This document shows positions 63,132 to 64,000 of a stretch of DNA of 64,000 bases, one piece after another. The stretch is from Lycium barbarum (taxonomy: Eukaryota > Streptophyta > Magnoliopsida > Solanales > Solanaceae): NCBI RefSeq assembly GCF_019175385.1, contig NC_083337.1, forward strand, positions 45,670,938 through 45,734,937, read 5' to 3'. The translations under genes and the position numbers were made by a program. Under the pieces are notes generated by a model. It was given only the letters and a program-made list of their open reading frames with translations, was not told the DNA's origin and did not search any database. The stretch's first letter is position 1. Every line of letters begins with the position of its first letter.

Positions 63132-63651
63132 TGTTAGGATTTGAATCCCAAATCCGACCTTTGTAAGCAGGTTCCCAGGAAAGATTGGAGGGTCACAATT
63201 GGACCACTTAAATACCAACCTCCTTAGACAGAACCTACTTACGCCGTGATGTAAACGAAGAATAAATAGCACACACAAATTTATAGTGGTTCACCCTCAA
63301 TGTGAGAGCTACGCCCACGTTGCTGCTGCAGATCTTATTAAAGAAGAAATATTACAAGTGTTTACAACACTCAACCTCACAACCCCAATCCCAATTACAC
63401 TCAAGAATTTTACCACAGAAAATTCTCTCAAAGACCTTCTCTTACTTAGGCCTTTCACTAAGAGTATTTCTCTTAGATTTTTTTTTCTCTCTTTGGGATG
63501 TGTATAGCAAATGATCTTGGTGTGCCTATTTATAGGAATGAATTTCCTATGATGAGGTAAGCGCTTACATCACGACTAAGATGAGGTAAGCGCTTACATC
63601 ACGACTATGTGAACAAAAGAATTGACTTGTTGGCCAATTCCACACCTAACA
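63132..63651 (-). mobile_element. 5' LTR of G2
   Basis: 520 bp, ends TGTTAGG/CCTAACA on both strands. It contains two copies of the 29-bp U3 repeat (63551-63608) and, in minus sense after them, CCTATAAATAGG at 63537-63526, a likely TATA box. Flank on the right is GATTT. The left partner LTR is at 58567-59114. Confidence 0.93.
63524..63538 (-). promoter_or_regulatory. Candidate TATA box of copia G2
   Basis: Minus-strand CCTATAAATAGGCACACC lies just downstream of the 29-bp repeats. The same sequence is at 58957-58972 in the shared LTR. Confidence 0.6.
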
Positions 63652-64000
63652 GATTTATGTCGGCAATGATGATAGGGATTAGGCCAAGTATTTGGTTTCC
63701 CCATTTGTGGTTATGCCGTGAAAGATAGCATGAGTGATCGAAATGAATCGAGTGTCTATGGTTTGATTTCTATCTTTCGGGTATACCATGAGTCCTAGTA
63801 AGCAAATGGCAAAGGCCAGAGGTCGGGTGGCTTCCCACTCGGCAAAGGATTTAAACTCTGTAGGGTGTTCTAAAAATCATTGTTTGGTCCTAAACCATTT
63901 GTGTAACTCCCTAAAGGCTATGGTTGGACCAAATATCCAGTTGGCATGGGATAAGAACAACATTTTTAGGATTTGGTTAGGGGTAGGCTTATATGGGATA
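63652..64000 (-). pseudogene. Element F: ORF1 remnant of an Ogre/Tat element (DUF7745-like)
   Basis: Minus-strand text includes WEATRPLAFAICLLGLMVYP, FISITHAIFHGI and WSNHSL.ELHKWFRTK, in mixed frames. The FLVGLLVFP-like wording resembles the DUF7745 region of the ORF1 protein found upstream of gag in Ogre/Tat elements. The copia tandem appears to have inserted into it, since ORF1-like text also lies left of G1. Frame breaks make it a pseudogene. Confidence 0.5.

Noticed and set aside
1..64000. Host single-copy genes
   Set aside because: All long coding stretches match retroelement domains; nothing with plant exon-intron gene character was recognised.

Overview
The window looks like gene-poor, transposon-saturated nuclear DNA of a flowering plant, most likely a member of the nightshade family (Solanaceae). 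The pointers are a LINE 3' end with the (TTG)n tail typical of Solanaceae SINEs/RTE LINEs, a Tnt1/Tork-like Ty1/copia element, Tekay-type, Athila-type and Ogre/Tat-type Ty3/gypsy elements, and long AT microsatellites. I recognise no host protein-coding gene, tRNA, rRNA or CRISPR array. Nearly every base can be placed in a transposable element or in noncoding parts of one, and the elements are nested. I give working names (A1, A2, C, D, E, F, G1, G2, H, S).

Layout. 1-6595: 5' part of a minus-strand Tekay-like element A1 (protease and gag remnants, primer-binding site, then its 5' LTR 2023-6595). The LTR is itself broken by a 1.7 kb mitochondrial-DNA-like segment (2740-4411) and by a 5'-truncated RTE LINE (5538-6169) with a 17-bp target-site duplication. 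6596-12769: the 3' noncoding internal part and 3' LTR (9987-12769) of a plus-strand element C, which carries a 41-bp minisatellite. 12770-19287: minus-strand Tekay-like A2 (protease/gag remnants, PBS, 5' LTR 14586-19287), with a plus-strand solo LTR S (15932-18436) inside its LTR. 19288-52930: a minus-strand Ogre/Tat element D, its LTR split by a full-length 6.2 kb L1-type LINE (20156-26368), its integrase split by a 13.7 kb Athila element E (29934-43636, plus strand, perfect TSD ACGAA, LTRs about 1% different by eye), and its pol split by solo LTR H (46379-49589). 53438-56324 and 63652-64000: remnants of Tat/Ogre ORF1/gag (F, possibly upstream parts of D or a second element), split by a non-autonomous DNA transposon (53734-54779) and by two tandem copia copies. 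G1 (56325-58566) and G2 (58567-63651) share one LTR.

How it works together: these are self-mobilising retroelements that encode capsid (gag), protease, reverse transcriptase, RNase H and integrase, or for LINEs a nucleic-acid-binding ORF1 and an endonuclease/RT ORF2. None is intact. Three of the four readable reverse transcriptases have lost a catalytic Asp. The Athila element keeps all visible catalytic residues, but its single 1831-codon frame is interrupted by six stop codons, four or five of them explicable as C-to-T changes.

Most interesting signals: a family of hairpin-forming motifs (TACGGnCCGTA) that recurs in LTRs and UTRs of two unrelated gypsy lineages; the repeated arrangement of palindrome or short-repeat arrays just upstream of candidate TATA boxes in several LTR families; a different minisatellite at a similar place in each Tekay-like LTR; a 29-bp copia U3 repeat built around GTAAGCGCTTAC; and the shared-LTR copia tandem in which both copies carry the same nonsense codon.
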